Source of the DNA: an uncultured Synergistales bacterium
GTDB lineage: Bacteria > Synergistota > Synergistia > Synergistales > Aminobacteriaceae
Assembly (NCBI GenBank): GCA_937957815.1
Contig: CALFXN010000173.1
Span: 1-15,180 of the forward strand
Length of the DNA stretch: 15,180 nt
Reading direction: 5' to 3'
In this document: positions 15,146 to 15,180 of the stretch, in pieces
Position numbering within the stretch: position 1 is the stretch's first letter
How the letters are laid out: every line of letters begins with the position of its first letter
The notes under the pieces: model-generated
The model's database searches: none
Seen by the model: the letters and a program-made list of their open reading frames with translations, nothing else
What the model was told of the DNA's origin: nothing
Program-made: the position numbers and the translations under genes

Positions 15146-15180
15146 GTGGTTTTCAACAAGATGTCAATCGAACTCCTGCG
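15146..15180 (+). CDS. Start of next operon gene, probably subunit N (NuoI-like ferredoxin), truncated
   Basis: GTG 15146 after AAGGAGG opens a frame reading MVFNKMSIELLR up to the window end. Only these residues are visible and they are not diagnostic. Position after mbhM matches mbhN, the subunit with two [4Fe-4S] clusters that takes electrons from ferredoxin; that identity is inference from gene order. Confidence 0.6.
   Translation, partial: MVFNKMSIELL

Noticed and set aside
13879..15159. A 426-codon minus-strand open frame opposite the NuoH-like gene
   Set aside because: Charged, low-complexity product with no family motifs, fully opposite a conserved gene.
11534..15180. Part of a respiratory complex I (nuo) operon
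   Set aside because: The large subunit keeps both Ni-binding CxxC pairs, and no NuoE/F/G, A or J genes are present in the order expected.
1..15180. CRISPR array, insertion sequence, tRNA, rRNA or attachment site
   Set aside because: No regularly spaced repeats, transposase, inverted terminal repeats or RNA gene signatures were seen on reading both strands; a tRNA or covariance-model scan was not possible here.

Overview
The window is a dense bacterial stretch, moderately GC-rich, with strong AAGGAGG-type ribosome binding sites and frequent GTG and TTG starts. The proteins suggest a Gram-negative-type anaerobe: a periplasmic parvulin, a peptidoglycan ligase and a Pyrococcus-style membrane-bound hydrogenase. 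This mix fits Synergistota-like or Thermotoga-like anaerobes, but that placement is inference, since no rRNA or marker gene is present.

Left part (1-3510): the 3' part of a GGDEF-EAL cyclic-di-GMP protein whose GGDEF motif is degenerate and whose EAL site is intact; a membrane-anchored SH3-type protein of unknown function; and an exported PpiC/PrsA-like parvulin that ends in a clear intrinsic terminator.

Middle (3554-7278): D-alanine--D-alanine ligase overlapping a YgiQ-family radical SAM protein, then a convergent EamA-family transporter. The 3' ends of the last two overlap by 140 bp on opposite strands.

Right part (7407-15180): a divergent intergenic region with a good sigma70-type promoter, followed by an operon colinear with archaeal mbhA-mbhN. 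Its order is MrpE, F, G homologues; MbhD (DUF4040); MbhE; MrpB; MrpC; MrpD; MbhI; then hydrogenase small subunit (NuoB-like), NuoC-like, NiFe large subunit (NuoD-like) and NuoH-like. The window cuts off the first codons of what is probably the NuoI-like ferredoxin subunit. Genes overlap by stop/start or lie within a few bases of each other.

By analogy with Pyrococcus furiosus Mbh (a group 4d [NiFe]-hydrogenase), the complex should oxidise reduced ferredoxin, make H2, and use the energy for H+ and Na+ transport through the Mrp-like module. All four Ni-binding cysteines of the large subunit are present, so this looks like a true hydrogenase and not an Mbx/Mbs sulfur-reducing relative. No maturation (hyp) gene or hydrogenase protease lies in the window.

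There is no tRNA, rRNA, IS element or CRISPR array that I can see, and no gene-free stretch longer than about 210 bp. I see a well-formed known system with several odd details, not a clearly new system.
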